DNA of 64,000 nucleotides from Microvirga puerhi (GCF_020089865.1 NZ_JAIRBM010000012.1:62001-126000), one strand, 5' to 3'. Positions 37,419 through 46,098 are shown, numbered from the stretch's first letter. The notes: generated from the sequence alone by a model not told the origin. Numbers and translations are program-made.

Positions 37419-39098
37419 ATGACAGCGCCCTCCCGCACCGGCGGTCAGATCCTTGTCGATCAGCTTCTCGTTCACGGAGTCGATCACATCTTCTGCGTTC
37501 CGGGGGAGAGCTATCTGGCGGCGCTCGACGCCTTGCACGATGCCGACATCAAGGTCACGGTCTGCCGCCAGGAGGGCGGCGCGGCGATGATGGCGGAGGC
37601 GCATGGCAAGCTGACCGGACGTCCCGGCATCTGCTTCGTGACCCGTGGTCCCGGTGCCACCAATGCCTCGCCCGGCCTGCACATCGCCAAGCAGGATTCG
37701 ACGCCGATGATCCTGTTCGTCGGTCAGATTGAGCGCGGCATGCGCGAACGCGAGGCATTCCAGGAACTCGATTACCGCGCCGTCTTCGGCCCTATGGTCA
37801 AATGGGCGACCGAGGTGGACGATCCGGCCCGCTTTCCGGAACTCGTCTCCCGCGCCTTCCACATTGCTACCTCCGGGCGGCCCGGCCCCGTCGTCATCGC
37901 CCTGCCCGAGGACGTCCTGACCGAGACGGCCATCGTCGCCGACGCGCCGCCCTACAAGGTCATCGAGAGCCATCCCGCCCCCGAGCAGATGGCCGAGCTG
38001 CAGGATCTGCTTCACAAGGCCGAGCGCCCCATGGTGCTTCTCGGCGGCAGCCGCTGGTCGAAGGAGGCGGTGGCGGACTTCGCGCGCTTCGCCGGCGATT
38101 TCAAGCTGCCGATCGCCTGCACCTTCCGTCGGCAGATGCTGTTTTCGGCCGACCATCCGTCCTATGCGGGCGATCTCGGCCTCGGCGTCAATCCGAAGCT
38201 TCTGGAGCGGATCAAGAGCGCGGATCTCGTCCTGCTCGTCGGCGGACGCCTCTCCGAAATTCCGAGCCAGGCCTATACACTGCTGAACATTCCGGCGCCG
38301 CGGCAGAAGCTCGTTCATATTCATCCGGATTCGAGCGAGCTCGGCCGCGTCTATAGCCCCCATCTTGCGATCAACGCTTCACCAACCGCTTTTGCGTCTG
38401 CCCTCAAGACTCTGAAGGCTCCCGGGACAATCCACTGGGGCGCGGAGACGGAGACTGCCCATGCGAGCTATCTCGCCTGGAGCGATCCATCGAAGATCCA
38501 CCATCCGGGCCAGTTGCAGATGGGCGAGGTGATGGCGCATCTGCGCAAGATGCTCCCCACCGACACGATCTTCTGCAACGGTGCCGGCAACTTCGCCACC
38601 TGGATCCACCGCTTCTGGCCGTTCCGCCATTACGGCACGCAGCTGGCGCCGACCTCCGGCTCCATGGGGTACGGCGTGCCCGCCGCCGTCGGCGCGAAGC
38701 GCGTGCAGCCGAACAGTCCGGTGGTGGTGTTCGCCGGCGACGGCGACTTCCTCATGAACGGGCAGGAGTTCGCCACCGCCGTTCAATACGATCTGCCGAT
38801 TCTCATCATCCTCATCGATAACGGGATGTACGGGACGATCCGCATGCACCAGGAGCGGGAATATCCGGGCCGCGTGTCGGCGACGATGCTGAAGAATCCC
38901 GATTTTGCGGCTTACGCCAAGGCCTTCGGCGGCTACGGCGAACGGGTGGAGACGACGGAGGAGTTCGCTCCGGCCCTTGAGCGCGCGCTCACTTCGAGCA
39001 AGCCAGCGATCCTCCATTGCATCCTTGATCCGGAAGCGATCACACCCGCCATGTCGCTCTCCGCCATTCGCGAAAAAGCACTGGCCAGCCGCACTTAG
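37419..39098 (+). CDS. Thiamine diphosphate-dependent enzyme, acetolactate synthase-like
   Basis: A 559-residue ThDP enzyme with the three-domain order of the acetohydroxyacid synthase/pyruvate oxidase group. Catalytic Glu52 is in CRQEGGAAMMAEAHG. The ThDP-Mg motif runs from GDGDF near residue 440 to the DNGMYG end. Neighbouring lysine genes and the lack of an AHAS small subunit argue against branched-chain biosynthesis; it more likely acts on a 2-oxo acid in catabolism. The start at 37419 gives MTAPSRTGGQILVDQL, the normal opening; a longer frame runs back into the terminator. Substrate unknown. Confidence 0.85.
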   Translation: MTAPSRTGGQILVDQLLVHGVDHIFCVPGESYLAALDALHDADIKVTVCRQEGGAAMMAEAHGKLTGRPGICFVTRGPGATNASPGLHIAKQDSTPMILFVGQIERGMREREAFQELDYRAVFGPMVKWATEVDDPARFPELVSRAFHIATSGRPGPVVIALPEDVLTETAIVADAPPYKVIESHPAPEQMAELQDLLHKAERPMVLLGGSRWSKEAVADFARFAGDFKLPIACTFRRQMLFSADHPSYAGDLGLGVNPKLLERIKSADLVLLVGGRLSEIPSQAYTLLNIPAPRQKLVHIHPDSSELGRVYSPHLAINASPTAFASALKTLKAPGTIHWGAETETAHASYLAWSDPSKIHHPGQLQMGEVMAHLRKMLPTDTIFCNGAGNFATWIHRFWPFRHYGTQLAPTSGSMGYGVPAAVGAKRVQPNSPVVVFAGDGDFLMNGQEFATAVQYDLPILIILIDNGMYGTIRMHQEREYPGRVSATMLKNPDFAAYAKAFGGYGERVETTEEFAPALERALTSSKPAILHCILDPEAITPAMSLSAIREKALASRT

Positions 39099-39202
39099 GG
39101 CCAGCGCCGACGCGCCATTGACGACCTGACGAAACCGTTTCTATAAGAGCACCGGCATTTTGCCTGGAGTTTTTATGCGCAGAGAGACCGAGTCCCGGTA
39201 AG

Positions 39203-39258
39203 GCCCGCCACAGGATTGGCGGGCGACGGCTTTTCCCAAGCCGAACGCGCATACGCGC
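39203..39258 (+). ncRNA. Candidate structured leader or small RNA upstream of the UPF0386 gene
   Basis: Three hairpins stand in series: GCCCGCCA/TGGCGGGC (39203-39224, 6-base loop), CGGCTT/AAGCCG (39227-39243, 5-base loop) and GCGC/GCGC (39247-39258). They occupy the 198-base gap between the ThDP-enzyme gene and the UPF0386 gene, ending 39 bases before its GTG start. This is more ordered structure than expected for spacer. I recognise no known riboswitch family. Confidence 0.4.
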
Positions 39259-39296
39259 GCATTCTCTGACACTTCCAAGAACTCTCAGGTTTTCCC

Positions 39297-39554
39297 GTGA
39301 ACGTTTCACGCAATGGACAGCGCGTGCTCCACGCGCTCGCTCAGGGCGGCGTCATCCGTCACTACAAGGACGAGAACGGCCGACTCTCCGAAATCGAATG
39401 TCTCACTCGCGAAGGATGGCTCCTTTCGCTCTGTACGATGGAGCTGTTCAAGACGCTTCGCAGAAAGGGTTTGATCGCTTCCTCGAACAATGGCCCTTAT
39501 CGCATCACGCGACAGGGGCTAGCGGCGGTGAGAAGCCGACCAGACAATCGCTGA
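39297..39554 (+). CDS. UPF0386 (YjhX-like) family protein
   Basis: An 85-residue protein that clearly follows E. coli YjhX: MNVSRNGQRVLHALAQGG, IECLTREGWLL, CTMELFKTLRRKGLI, YRITRQGLAAVR and the terminal DNR. Start is GTG 39297 with a weak AGG upstream. In E. coli YjhX has been described as a toxin neutralised by YjhQ. Here there is no YjhQ-like acetyltransferase beside it, and alphaproteobacterial members usually stand alone, so toxin activity should not be assumed. The fold is probably a winged helix. Confidence 0.85.
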   Translation: MNVSRNGQRVLHALAQGGVIRHYKDENGRLSEIECLTREGWLLSLCTMELFKTLRRKGLIASSNNGPYRITRQGLAAVRSRPDNR

Positions 39555-39574
39555 CATACGACCGGCGGGGAGGC

Positions 39575-40147
39575 TTACGCAGCCTCCCTGTTCGCTCCGA
39601 ACCGGATATCGCCCGCGGGAACCACCGTAATGGCAGCGGCGCCGGCATCGAAGCCGTCGAGCAAGGCATTGTGGTGGCTCACGATCTGCTCGACGGTGAA
39701 GGGATCGGAATCCGCCGTCGTATGAGCATCAGCAACAAGCGTGACGTCATAGCCGAGAGTGACGGCGCGTCGGCATGTCGTGTCGACACAATACTGCGTC
39801 ATCAGGCCGGCGATCACGAGATGTTCAATCCCATGCTTTGCCAGCACGGATTGAAGATCCGTCTCGTAGAATGAATCGCAAGCGGTCTTGCGAACGACGA
39901 TGTCCTCGGGAACGCGATGAAGGTCGCGGCAGATCTCCCATCCCGGCGTGCCGGTTTCGAGACGATGTCCTGGAGCGCCGTCATGCTGGATGAAAACGAT
40001 CGGCGCACCATGGCGTCTCGCCTCGTCGACGAGGCCGGCGATGCGGGCACGCACCTCGTCGAACCGTTGCAGGACGGCCGGACGCTTTGCGCCCAGCACG
40101 GCCAGGATGTTCGCCTGCACGTCGATGATGACGAGAGCCTTTGCCAT
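39575..40147 (-). CDS. Isochorismatase-family cysteine hydrolase
   Basis: A 190-residue hydrolase of the isochorismatase fold. The triad is Asp9 in IIDVQ, Lys87 in VVRKTACDSF and nucleophile Cys120 in GLMTQYCVDTT, with the preceding cis-peptide segment. Related enzymes hydrolyse nicotinamide, N-carbamoylsarcosine or other amides; the substrate is not evident. It starts 5 bases after the transaldolase stop on the same strand, so the two are co-transcribed. Confidence 0.9.
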   Translation of the reverse strand: MAKALVIIDVQANILAVLGAKRPAVLQRFDEVRARIAGLVDEARRHGAPIVFIQHDGAPGHRLETGTPGWEICRDLHRVPEDIVVRKTACDSFYETDLQSVLAKHGIEHLVIAGLMTQYCVDTTCRRAVTLGYDVTLVADAHTTADSDPFTVEQIVSHHNALLDGFDAGAAAITVVPAGDIRFGANREAA

Positions 40148-40152
40148 GAGGA

Positions 40153-41124
40153 TCAGGCGGCCTTCGCTTCTTCGAGATGCTTCGCCACGAGGGTGCGCAG
40201 GGAACGCAGATCCTTGACGAAGGAGCGGATGCCCTCGGCCAGCTTCTCGGTCGCCATGGCATCCTCGTTGAGGGCGAAGCGGAAGCTCTTCTCGTCGAGA
40301 CGCTGCACCGGTGCAATCTTGGCGACGTTCTCGGGCGAGAGCTTACGCGGCAGGTTGCCTTCGGCCTTTGCCAACTCATCGAGCAGCGCCGGCGAAATGG
40401 TGAGCCGGTCGCATCCGGCAAGCGCCTCGATCTCTCCGATATTGCGGAAGGACGCGCCCATGACGACGGTCTTGATGCCCTGCGCCTTGTAGGATTCGTA
40501 AATGCTGCGGACCGAGAGCACGCCCGGATCCGTCTCGCCCGTATAGGGCCCGCCACCGGCCTTCACATGCCAGTCGAGGATGCGGCCGACGAAGGGGGAG
40601 ATGAGAAATACGCCCGCCTCCGCGCAGGCCTGGGCCTGAACCTGGCTGAAGAGCAGGGTCAGGTTGCAGTCGATCCCTTCTTTCTGGAGAATCTCCGCCG
40701 CGCGGATACCCTCCCAGGTCGAGGCGATCTTGATCAGGATGCGGTCGCGGCCGATGCCACGCTCCTCGTAGGCCTTGATGACGGCGCGAGCCTTCGCCAC
40801 GGTCGCCGCCGTGTCGAAGGAAAGGTCGGCATCGACCTCCGTCGAGACGCGGCCCGGCACGATGCCGGCGAGTTCCGCTCCGAAAGCGACGGCGAGGCGA
40901 TCGCAGATGGCGGCAATCACACTTTCGCGCGAGCCGCCCTGGCTACGGCCCCAGCGCAGGGCCTCATCCACGATGGATGCATAGGCGGGATTTTCGACCG
41001 CCTTGAGGAGGAGCGTCGGGTTGGTGGTGCAATCTTGAGGCTTCAGGCGCCGGACGGCATCGAGATCGCCCGTATCGGCGACCACGACCGTCATGGCGCG
41101 CAATTGGTCAAGCTTGGAGGGCAT
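40153..41124 (-). CDS. tal: Transaldolase
   Basis: A 323-residue class I transaldolase of the non-oxidative pentose phosphate pathway, transferring dihydroxyacetone units from sedoheptulose-7-phosphate to glyceraldehyde-3-phosphate. The Schiff-base lysine is K132 in [11 protein letters not shown], the same number as in E. coli Tal[11 protein letters not shown] and NLTLLFS are conserved. Length is normal (TalB about 317). It is followed by the isochorismatase-like gene. Two REP-like palindromes lie upstream, between it and the LysR gene. Confidence 0.95.
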   Translation of the reverse strand: MPSKLDQLRAMTVVVADTGDLDAVRRLKPQDCTTNPTLLLKAVENPAYASIVDEALRWGRSQGGSRESVIAAICDRLAVAFGAELAGIVPGRVSTEVDADLSFDTAATVAKARAVIKAYEERGIGRDRILIKIASTWEGIRAAEILQKEGIDCNLTLLFSQVQAQACAEAGVFLISPFVGRILDWHVKAGGGPYTGETDPGVLSVRSIYESYKAQGIKTVVMGASFRNIGEIEALAGCDRLTISPALLDELAKAEGNLPRKLSPENVAKIAPVQRLDEKSFRFALNEDAMATEKLAEGIRSFVKDLRSLRTLVAKHLEEAKAA

Positions 41125-41194
41125 CGAGAACTCCGTGGGTTTTGTTGAAAAAGCCTTAGACCGTCTCCGGGCCTGCGTGAAGCCTTATGCCTTA

Positions 41195-41242
41195 AGCATC
41201 GGACCCAAAAGTGGAATCCACTTTTGGGGTCTATCCGATGCT
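41195..41242. repeat. REP-like palindrome 1 upstream of tal
   Basis: Outer arms AGCATCGGA (41195-41203) and TCCGATGCT (41234-41242) flank inner arms CCCAAAAGTGGA (41204-41215) and TCCACTTTTGGG (41217-41228). The CAAAAGTGG core is the kind repeated between genes in Hyphomicrobiales. Confidence 0.8.
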
Positions 41243-41256
41243 CTCTCCCTTAAGCT

Positions 41257-41326
41257 GCGCATCGTTCACGGCGGACCCAGAGGGCCGCGTCAGCGAAAAC
41301 CGGGGCCACTTTTCCGCACGATGCGC
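41257..41326. repeat. REP-like palindrome 2, abutting the LysR gene stop
   Basis: Arms GCGCATCGT (41257-41265) and ACGATGCGC (41318-41326) enclose a degenerate core containing CCACTTTTCCG, a diverged copy of the core in the neighbouring palindrome 15 bases away. The right arm touches the stop of the LysR gene. Confidence 0.65.
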
Positions 41327-42216
41327 TATGCAAAGAGGCCGCGGTTGGCCTTCACCCGGGCCAGAATGAAGGACTGGACTTCCTCCACCCGGCGCAGATT
41401 GCGGACTTCCGCATGAGTGACAAGCCAATAGGTCCGCAAATGAGAGATGCCGGGCAGGATCACGCGCAGTTCGGGGAATTGCCGGATCGCATAATCGTGC
41501 AGCACACCAATGCCGGCGCCGGCCCGCACGGCCTCGACCTGCGCGACCACGCTTGCGCATTCGTAGCGGCGTGAGGTGTATTTCTCGAGTCCCGAGAAAT
41601 AGTCGAGCACAGGGCTGTAGAGCAGGTCCGGCACATAGGTGACGAGGGTCTTGCCTGCGAGATCCGACGGATCCGCAATCGGGCCGTGACGGTCCAGATA
41701 GCGCTCCGAGGCATAAAGCCTCAGCCGGTAATTGGTCAGCTTTCGCGAGACGAGGCGACCTTCCGTCGGCTGCTCAAGGGTGATCGCGATATCGGCCTCG
41801 CGCTTCGAAAGAGAAAAGATGCGCGGCAGGGCAACGATCTGCAGGGTGAGATCCGGGTGACGCTCGGCCAAAGCGCCGAGCTCTGGAGCCAGGAAATAGG
41901 TCCCGAACCCGTCCGGCGCGCCGATGCGGACCGTGCCGGAGAGCGCCAGATCCGACCCGCCGACCTCGCTCGCCACGGCAAGCGCCTGACTCTCCATGCT
42001 CTCCGCCTTGGCGAGTAGCCGTTCGCCCTGCTCGGTCAGGGCATAGCCCTGCGGGCTGCGTTCGAAGAGCTTCGCCCTGAGCGCTCCTTCCAAGGCCGCG
42101 ATGCGGCGGGAAACCGTGGTATGATCCGCTTCCAGTTGGCGGGCCGCGACGGTGAGGCGGCCTGCCCGGGCCACGGCCAAGAAAAAGCGTAAGTCGTCCC
42201 AATCGAAAGCGTTCAT
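41326..42216 (-). CDS. LysR-family transcriptional regulator, divergent from mmsA
   Basis: A 296-residue LTTR. The N-terminal helix-turn-helix is in LRFFLAVARAGRLTVAARQLEADHTTVSRRIAALE, and the C-terminal region is the periplasmic-binding-like co-inducer domain. The start at 42216 (MNAFDWDDL) is family-typical; the longer frame to 42273 would cover the divergent promoter. It faces the valine-degradation operon mmsA-acd-mmsB across 122 bases, the usual LTTR arrangement, so it probably controls that operon in response to a valine-pathway intermediate. Confidence 0.9.
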   Translation of the reverse strand: MNAFDWDDLRFFLAVARAGRLTVAARQLEADHTTVSRRIAALEGALRAKLFERSPQGYALTEQGERLLAKAESMESQALAVASEVGGSDLALSGTVRIGAPDGFGTYFLAPELGALAERHPDLTLQIVALPRIFSLSKREADIAITLEQPTEGRLVSRKLTNYRLRLYASERYLDRHGPIADPSDLAGKTLVTYVPDLLYSPVLDYFSGLEKYTSRRYECASVVAQVEAVRAGAGIGVLHDYAIRQFPELRVILPGISHLRTYWLVTHAEVRNLRRVEEVQSFILARVKANRGLFA

Positions 42217-42244
42217 CCTGCCGGCCCGGTTCGTATTGGCATTT

Positions 42245-42283
42245 TCGCACAACATAGCTTCGATTTCACCCATAGTCGTGCGA
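42245..42283. promoter_or_regulatory. Candidate operator between lysR and mmsA
   Basis: TCGCAC at 42245-42250 and GTGCGA at 42278-42283 form an inverted repeat in the lysR-mmsA intergenic region. An AGGAGGAAG ribosome-binding site for mmsA lies further on. The spacing is longer than the classic T-N11-A site, so this is tentative. Confidence 0.35.
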
Positions 42284-42338
42284 TTTTGACAATGATAAAC
42301 AAGGCCGGAACAAACACCCTTCAGGAGGAAGAGACGCC

Positions 42339-43835
42339 ATGCGCGAGATTGGACATTTCATCGGCGGCAAGCACGTCCCGGGCAAATCCGGCCGTACGGC
42401 TGAGGTCTTCCAGCCGATGACCGGCGAGGTCATCGCCAGGGTGGCGCTCGCCTCCAAGGATGAGCTGCGCCAAGCAGTGGAGAACGCCAAGGCCGCACAG
42501 CCCGCCTGGGGCGCCACCAACCCGCAGCGCCGCGCCCGCGTCCTGATGAAGTTCCTGGAGCTGATCGCCAAGGAGACCGACTCCCTCGCCGAACTGCTCG
42601 CTCGCGAGCACGGCAAGACGATCTCCGACGCCAAGGGCGACATCCAGCGTGGCGTCGAAGTGGCCGAATTCTGCGTCGGCATCCCGCATCAGATGAAGGG
42701 CGAGTACACGGAAGGCGCCGGCCCCGGCATCGACATGTACTCGATCCGTCAGCCGCTCGGCGTCGTGGCCGGCATCACGCCGTTCAACTTCCCGGCGATG
42801 ATCCCGCTCTGGAAACTCGCGCCTGCCATTGCCTGCGGCAACGCCTTCATCCTCAAGCCGTCCGAGCGCGATCCGGGCGTCCCGATGCGCCTCGCCGAAC
42901 TGATGATCGAAGCGGGCCTGCCCGCCGGTATCCTCAATGTCGTCAATGGCGACAAGGAGTCGGTCGACGGCATTCTCGACGATCCGGACATCAAGGCGGT
43001 CGGCTTCGTCGGCTCCTCGGCCATCGCCGAATACGTCTATGCCCGCGCCGCGGCGAACGGGAAGCGTGCCCAATGCTTCGGCGGCGCGAAGAACCACATG
43101 ATCATCATGCCCGACGCCAACATGGACCAGGCGGTGGATGCGCTGATCGGCGCTGGCTACGGCTCGGCGGGCGAGCGCTGCATGGCGGTCTCCGTCGCGG
43201 TTCCGGTCGGCAAGGCGACCGCCGACGCACTCATGGACAAGCTGATCCCGCGGGTGGAAAGCCTGAGAGTCGGCCCCTCAACCGATCCATCTGCCGATTT
43301 CGGCCCGCTGGTCACGAAAGCTCATCTCGACAAGGTCCGTTCCTATGTGGATCTCGGCATCAAGGAAGGTGCGAAGCTCGTGGTCGATGGCCGGAACTTC
43401 AAGATGCAGGGCTATGAGAACGGCTTCTACATGGGCGGCTGCCTCTTCGACGACGTGAAGCCTGAGATGCGCATCTACAAGGAAGAGATCTTCGGGCCCG
43501 TGCTTTCCGTGGTGCGCGCCAAGAACTACGACGAGGCACTGCGTCTGCCGACCGAGCATGAATACGGCAACGGCGTCGCGATCTATACCCGCGACGGCGA
43601 TGCCGCCCGCGACTTCGCCGCCAGGGTGAATGTCGGCATGGTCGGCATCAACGTGCCGATCCCGGTGCCGCTGGCCTATTATACCTTCGGTGGCTGGAAG
43701 CGCTCCGGTTTCGGCGATCTCAACCAGCACGGCCCGGATGCGATTCGCTTCTACACCAAGACGAAGACGGTGACCTCCCGCTGGCCGTCGGGCACGAAGG
43801 AAGGTGCTGAATTCGCCATTCCGACGATGCAGTGA
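42339..43835 (+). CDS. mmsA: Methylmalonate-semialdehyde dehydrogenase (CoA-acylating)
   Basis: A 498-residue aldehyde dehydrogenase of the MMSDH group. Catalytic Cys281 is in GSAGERCMAVSVAVPV. The segment CFGGAKNHMIIMPDANMD replaces the general-base Glu of ordinary aldehyde dehydrogenases, a hallmark of the CoA-dependent family. PVPLAYYTFGGWKRSGFGDLNQHG is also diagnostic. It converts methylmalonate semialdehyde to propionyl-CoA at the end of valine degradation (and malonate semialdehyde to acetyl-CoA). It heads the operon with acyl-CoA dehydrogenase and mmsB. Confidence 0.95.
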   Translation: MREIGHFIGGKHVPGKSGRTAEVFQPMTGEVIARVALASKDELRQAVENAKAAQPAWGATNPQRRARVLMKFLELIAKETDSLAELLAREHGKTISDAKGDIQRGVEVAEFCVGIPHQMKGEYTEGAGPGIDMYSIRQPLGVVAGITPFNFPAMIPLWKLAPAIACGNAFILKPSERDPGVPMRLAELMIEAGLPAGILNVVNGDKESVDGILDDPDIKAVGFVGSSAIAEYVYARAAANGKRAQCFGGAKNHMIIMPDANMDQAVDALIGAGYGSAGERCMAVSVAVPVGKATADALMDKLIPRVESLRVGPSTDPSADFGPLVTKAHLDKVRSYVDLGIKEGAKLVVDGRNFKMQGYENGFYMGGCLFDDVKPEMRIYKEEIFGPVLSVVRAKNYDEALRLPTEHEYGNGVAIYTRDGDAARDFAARVNVGMVGINVPIPVPLAYYTFGGWKRSGFGDLNQHGPDAIRFYTKTKTVTSRWPSGTKEGAEFAIPTMQ

Positions 43836-43882
43836 GGCGAATACCGCCCTGGACTTGCAAGGGCTTTGATCCATTATCCCTT

Positions 43883-43905
43883 ATGGCCGGGCTCCACCCG
43901 GCCAT
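43883..43905 (+). terminator. Hairpin after mmsA
   Basis: ATGGCCGGG at 43883-43891 pairs with CCCGGCCAT at 43897-43905 around a 5-base loop, followed by TATCGCTT. Weak T content; probably partial termination or mRNA end protection between mmsA and the acyl-CoA dehydrogenase gene. Confidence 0.55.
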
Positions 43906-43982
43906 TATCGCTTGGACACTTTCGTAAGACTCGCCTGGACGTCACCGGAGAGAATGCGAAAAGTGGGGTATCATCCCGGATC

Positions 43983-45137
43983 ATGAACCAGTTTTCTCTC
44001 ACCGACGACCAAATCGCCGTCCGCGACATGGCCCTGGCCTTCGCAGCGGAGAACCTCGCTCCCCACGCCCTCGAATGGGATGAAAAGAAGCATTTTCCCG
44101 TCGACGTGATGCGCGAAGCCGCGGCACTCGGCATGGCGGCGATCTACACCCGCGATGATGTGGGTGGGTCCGGCATGACCCGTCTCGACGCGGCACTGAT
44201 TTTCGAGGCGCTCGCCACCGGCTGCCCGGCGATCTCGGCCTATCTGTCGATCCACAACATGGCGACCTGGATGATCGACCGGTATGGATCGGAGGAACAG
44301 CGCCAGCGCTTCATTCCCCGCCTCGTCACCATGGAGCTGATCGCCAGCTATTGCCTGACCGAACCGGGCTCCGGATCCGATGCAGCGGCGCTCAAGACCA
44401 AGGCCGTGCGCGACGGCGACCATTATGTGGTCAACGGCGTCAAGCAGTTCATCTCAGGCGCCGGCGTCTCCGACATCTACGTGACCATGGTCCGCACCGG
44501 CGAGGAAGGGCCGTCCGGCATCTCGACGCTCGTGATCGAAAAGGACATGCCCGGCGTCTCCTTCGGAGCCCAGGAAAAGAAGATGGGCTGGAATGCCCAG
44601 CCGACCGCCGCCGTGATCTTCGAGGACGTGCGCGTACCGGTGGACAACCGCCTCTCCGATGAAGGCATGGGCTTCAAGATCGCCATGTCGGGCCTTGACG
44701 GCGGACGCCTCAACATCGGTGCCTGTTCGCTCGGCGGCGCGCAATCCGCGCTCGACAAAGCGCTCGCCTACGCAAATGATCGCAAGGCCTTCGGCAAGCG
44801 CATCGCGGATTTCCAGGCGCTCCAGTTCAAGCTTGCGGACATGGCGACCGATCTCGAAGCGGCACGCACCTTGCTGTGGCGCGCGGCCTCCGCCCTCGAC
44901 GCCAAAGCGCTCGACGCCACGAAGCTCTGCGCCATGGCGAAACGCATGGCCACCGATGTGGGCTTCCAGGTGGCGAACGATGCGCTGCAGCTCCATGGCG
45001 GCTACGGCTATCTTGCCGATTACGGAATCGAGAAGATCGTTCGCGATCTTCGCGTCCATCAGATCCTCGAAGGGACCAACGAGATCATGCGCCTAATCGT
45101 AGCGCGGGATCTCGTCGGCCGCGGCAATCGGCCTTGA
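43983..45137 (+). CDS. Acyl-CoA dehydrogenase, probable isobutyryl-CoA dehydrogenase
   Basis: A 384-residue FAD-dependent acyl-CoA dehydrogenase. CLTEPGSGSDAAAL is the flavin/substrate signature, and the late LHGGYGYLADYGIEKIVRDLRVHQILEGTNEI carries the second family signature and the catalytic Glu in ILEGTNEIM. Between mmsA and mmsB it most likely oxidises isobutyryl-CoA to methacrylyl-CoA in valine degradation. ATG 43983 gives the normal MNQFSLTDDQ start; a longer frame upstream crosses the hairpin. The enoyl-CoA hydratase and hydroxyisobutyryl-CoA hydrolase steps are not in this window. Confidence 0.9.
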   Translation: MNQFSLTDDQIAVRDMALAFAAENLAPHALEWDEKKHFPVDVMREAAALGMAAIYTRDDVGGSGMTRLDAALIFEALATGCPAISAYLSIHNMATWMIDRYGSEEQRQRFIPRLVTMELIASYCLTEPGSGSDAAALKTKAVRDGDHYVVNGVKQFISGAGVSDIYVTMVRTGEEGPSGISTLVIEKDMPGVSFGAQEKKMGWNAQPTAAVIFEDVRVPVDNRLSDEGMGFKIAMSGLDGGRLNIGACSLGGAQSALDKALAYANDRKAFGKRIADFQALQFKLADMATDLEAARTLLWRAASALDAKALDATKLCAMAKRMATDVGFQVANDALQLHGGYGYLADYGIEKIVRDLRVHQILEGTNEIMRLIVARDLVGRGNRP

Positions 45138-45213
45138 AGTGAGGCCCGGTCATGCAGGCCTGCAAGAGGATCGCTCCAACGACGTAACCGACATAACAAG
45201 GGGGAGGACTCCA

Positions 45214-46098
45214 TTGACCGACATCGCCTTCATTGGACTCGGCAACATGGGTGGCCCCATGGCCGCCAATCTCGTCAAAGCTGGACACGAAGTCGTCGGC
45301 TTCGACCTCGTGCCCGCCTCCTGCGATCAAGCGCGTGCGGATGGGATCGCCGTTGCCGGCTCGGCACAGGACAGCGTCCGGGATGCTGCCATCGTCATCA
45401 CCATGCTGCCGGCGGGCAAGCATGTGCTTTCCGTCTGGTCCGATATTCTGTCGGCTGTGAAGCCCGGCACCCTGGTCATCGATTGTTCGACGATCGACGT
45501 GGAGAGTGCCCGCAAGGCCCATGCCATGGCGAAGGAGCATGATCTCGCCTCCCTCGATGCGCCTGTCTCCGGCGGGGTCGGCGGCGCCAAGGGCGCGACA
45601 CTGACCTTCATGGCCGGCGGCTCAGCGGCAGCGTTTGCGAAGGCCGAGCCGATCCTGTCGCAGATGGGCAAAAAGGTCGTTCATTGCGGCGAGGCAGGTG
45701 CCGGACAGGCAGCGAAGATTTGCAACAATATGATCCTCGGCATTTCCATGATCGGCGTGGCCGAGGCCTTTGTTCTGGCAGAGAAGCTTGGACTGTCCCA
45801 TCAGGCGCTGTTCGACGTCGCCTCGACATCTTCGGGGCAGTGTTGGTCGCTGACCACCTATTGCCCGGTCCCTGGCCCAGTCCCCACCTCGCCGGCCAAC
45901 AACGATTACAAGCCCGGTTTCGCCGCCGCCCTGATGCTCAAGGATCTGAAGCTCGCCCAGGAGGCGGCGCTCGCGTCAGGGGCAACGACCCCTCTGGGAG
46001 CCGAAGCTGCTCAGCTCTATTCACTTTTCAACAATGCAGGGCACGAAGGCGAAGACTTTTCCGGCATCATCAACTTCATTCGTGGCCGGAAAAGTTGA
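45214..46098 (+). CDS. mmsB: 3-hydroxyisobutyrate dehydrogenase
   Basis: A 294-residue NAD-dependent beta-hydroxyacid dehydrogenase. The Rossmann signature FIGLGNMGGPMAANLVKAGH leads, DAPVSGGVGGA is the substrate loop, and the catalytic lysine is in GAGQAAKICNNM. It oxidises 3-hydroxyisobutyrate to methylmalonate semialdehyde, the substrate of MmsA two genes upstream. The start is TTG 45214, set by a GGGGGAGG ribosome-binding site 7 bases before it; an upstream ATG at 45139 is in frame but has no such site. Confidence 0.92.
   Translation: MTDIAFIGLGNMGGPMAANLVKAGHEVVGFDLVPASCDQARADGIAVAGSAQDSVRDAAIVITMLPAGKHVLSVWSDILSAVKPGTLVIDCSTIDVESARKAHAMAKEHDLASLDAPVSGGVGGAKGATLTFMAGGSAAAFAKAEPILSQMGKKVVHCGEAGAGQAAKICNNMILGISMIGVAEAFVLAEKLGLSHQALFDVASTSSGQCWSLTTYCPVPGPVPTSPANNDYKPGFAAALMLKDLKLAQEAALASGATTPLGAEAAQLYSLFNNAGHEGEDFSGIINFIRGRKS

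Noticed and set aside
37344..38363. 339-codon minus-strand frame opposite the ThDP enzyme
   Set aside because: Antisense shadow; the ThDP enzyme has all catalytic motifs.
39297..40147. Toxin-antitoxin pair formed by the UPF0386 gene and the neighbouring isochorismatase-like gene
   Set aside because: The genes are convergent, the neighbour is a complete cysteine hydrolase co-transcribed with transaldolase, and it has no antitoxin features.
43950..43985. Possible decayed REP-like unit (GCGAAAAGTGGGG ... GGATCATG) at the acyl-CoA dehydrogenase start
   Set aside because: Only half of the palindrome is visible and it overlaps the start codon; too weak to list as a repeat.
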